A DNA stretch of 64,000 bases. Origin: Actinoplanes sp. TBRC 11911 (lineage in GTDB: Bacteria; Actinomycetota; Actinomycetes; Mycobacteriales; Micromonosporaceae). Below, in pieces: positions 63,681 through 64,000 of the stretch. A program made the translations under genes and the position numbers. Location: contig NZ_JABBNC010000018.1 in the NCBI RefSeq assembly GCF_012933445.1, positions 1 to 64,000 on the forward strand, in the 5' to 3' direction. Numbering within the stretch: position 1 is the stretch's first letter; the number at the start of each line of letters is the position of its first letter. Under the pieces are notes generated by a model, which was not told where the DNA came from, did no database searches, and was given only the letters and a program-made list of their open reading frames with translations.

Positions 63681-64000
63681 GTGCGTTCGCGTACCGTCCT
63701 GCTCGGCGCCGTCGCGCTGCTCACGCTGGCCGGCTGCAACAACCGCGGGAAGCTCGACACCGATCCGCTCCCCCCGATCCAGCAGGTGGAACAGCCCGCG
63801 GCGTCGGCCGGCGGCGCGTGCATCCTCTGGGACTACAGCTTCATCAACGACAAGATCGGCGTCACCTTCGACGTCGCGGCGGCCGATCAGGTCGACGACA
63901 CGTCCATCTGCGTGGTGCAGACGGTGGACGCGCAGTGGCCGGACCTGTCCATCTCGATCGTCGAGAGGACGCAGGCCAACGCCAAGCAGTTCCTGGACGA
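63681..64000 (+). CDS. Lipoprotein, partial (runs off the right edge)
   Basis: The first 106 residues of an exported lipoprotein. The signal peptide MRSRTVLLGAVALLTLAGC ends in the lipobox LAGC (Cys 19). The mature part begins NNRGKLDTDPLPPIQQVEQ and leads into a small folded domain with two cysteines (GACILWDYSFINDKIGVTF, DTSICVVQTVD). It resembles the DUF3558-type actinobacterial lipoproteins in layout. GTG start with GAGGGAGG upstream. The 3' end lies outside the window. Confidence 0.75.
   Translation, partial: MRSRTVLLGAVALLTLAGCNNRGKLDTDPLPPIQQVEQPAASAGGACILWDYSFINDKIGVTFDVAAADQVDDTSICVVQTVDAQWPDLSISIVERTQANAKQFLD

Overview
The window is high-GC actinomycete chromosome. Its backbone order (DUF3046-recA-recX-rny-gluDCBA-miaB ... 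DUF349-miaA-dapF ... hflX ... lexA<>LysM protein-nrdR-nrdJ) is the one found in actinobacteria. The class II ribonucleotide reductase, the UdgX proteins and the general gene set suggest Micromonosporaceae (Actinoplanes-like). That placement is inference from gene content, not from a search. I see no tRNA, rRNA, transposase, phage integrase or CRISPR array.

Layout. 1-2.7 kb: 16-bp and 14-bp tandem repeats, a LysE-type exporter and a flavin-binding/GNAT fusion, divergent from a MocR regulator across a palindromic operator. 4.2-8 kb: DNA repair block with two tandem udgX copies, DUF3046, recA and recX. 8-15 kb: a proline-rich membrane protein, RNase Y and a glutamate-type ABC importer (gluABCD on the minus strand, with a strong hairpin between gluB and gluC). 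15-19.6 kb: a secreted carbohydrate-binding/beta-propeller protein and miaB. 19.6-30.2 kb is accessory: a LysR/PLP-lyase pair, GAPDH, a GlxA-type regulator, an SDR/Gfo-Idh/PhyH group with its own LacI regulator, a repeat-rich Pro/Glu protein with a possible frameshifted tail, and a PH-like membrane protein. 30.3-37.4 kb returns to the core: DUF349, miaA-dapF-GDPD (ATGA-coupled), malic enzyme, hflX. 37.5-45.1 kb: a membrane-anchored beta-propeller with a collagen-like tail, lexA, a LysM SOS-type cell-division protein, nrdR and nrdJ. 45-47 kb: an HNH-like protein, a small Cys protein and an orphan beta-rich protein.

47.2-58.5 kb is a self-contained sugar-utilisation locus: a LacI repressor divergent from a cytoplasmic GH127 enzyme, a secreted six-hairpin glycosidase with a CBM32-like domain, a lipoprotein/MalF/MalG-type importer and a Tat-secreted GH146/DUF1680 enzyme with a LamG module. 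Operators of the type CGAAAA-TTTTCG lie on both start regions. Its parts fit uptake of beta-L-arabinofuranosyl oligosaccharides from plant glycoproteins or arabinan. 58.5-64 kb: short-period repeat arrays, a TM2 protein, a DUF2293 protein, an ABM-like small protein, a membrane protein, an alpha/beta hydrolase and a lipoprotein running off the edge.

Regulatory themes. Many genes have a TAnnnT -10 box ending 6-7 bases before the start codon, so they are probably transcribed leaderless (udgX x2, DUF3046, miaA, PhyH, DUF2293, the PH-like gene, the alpha/beta hydrolase). recA carries GTAC-N4-GTTC LexA-like sites overlapped by a PafBC-like promoter. The same half-site pattern occurs in a 32-base perfect palindrome between lexA and the LysM gene. 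Two copies of a dispersed element built round a 14-15 bp inverted repeat (45.2 kb and 61.0 kb) and several short tandem arrays that abut stop codons are the least explained structures here.
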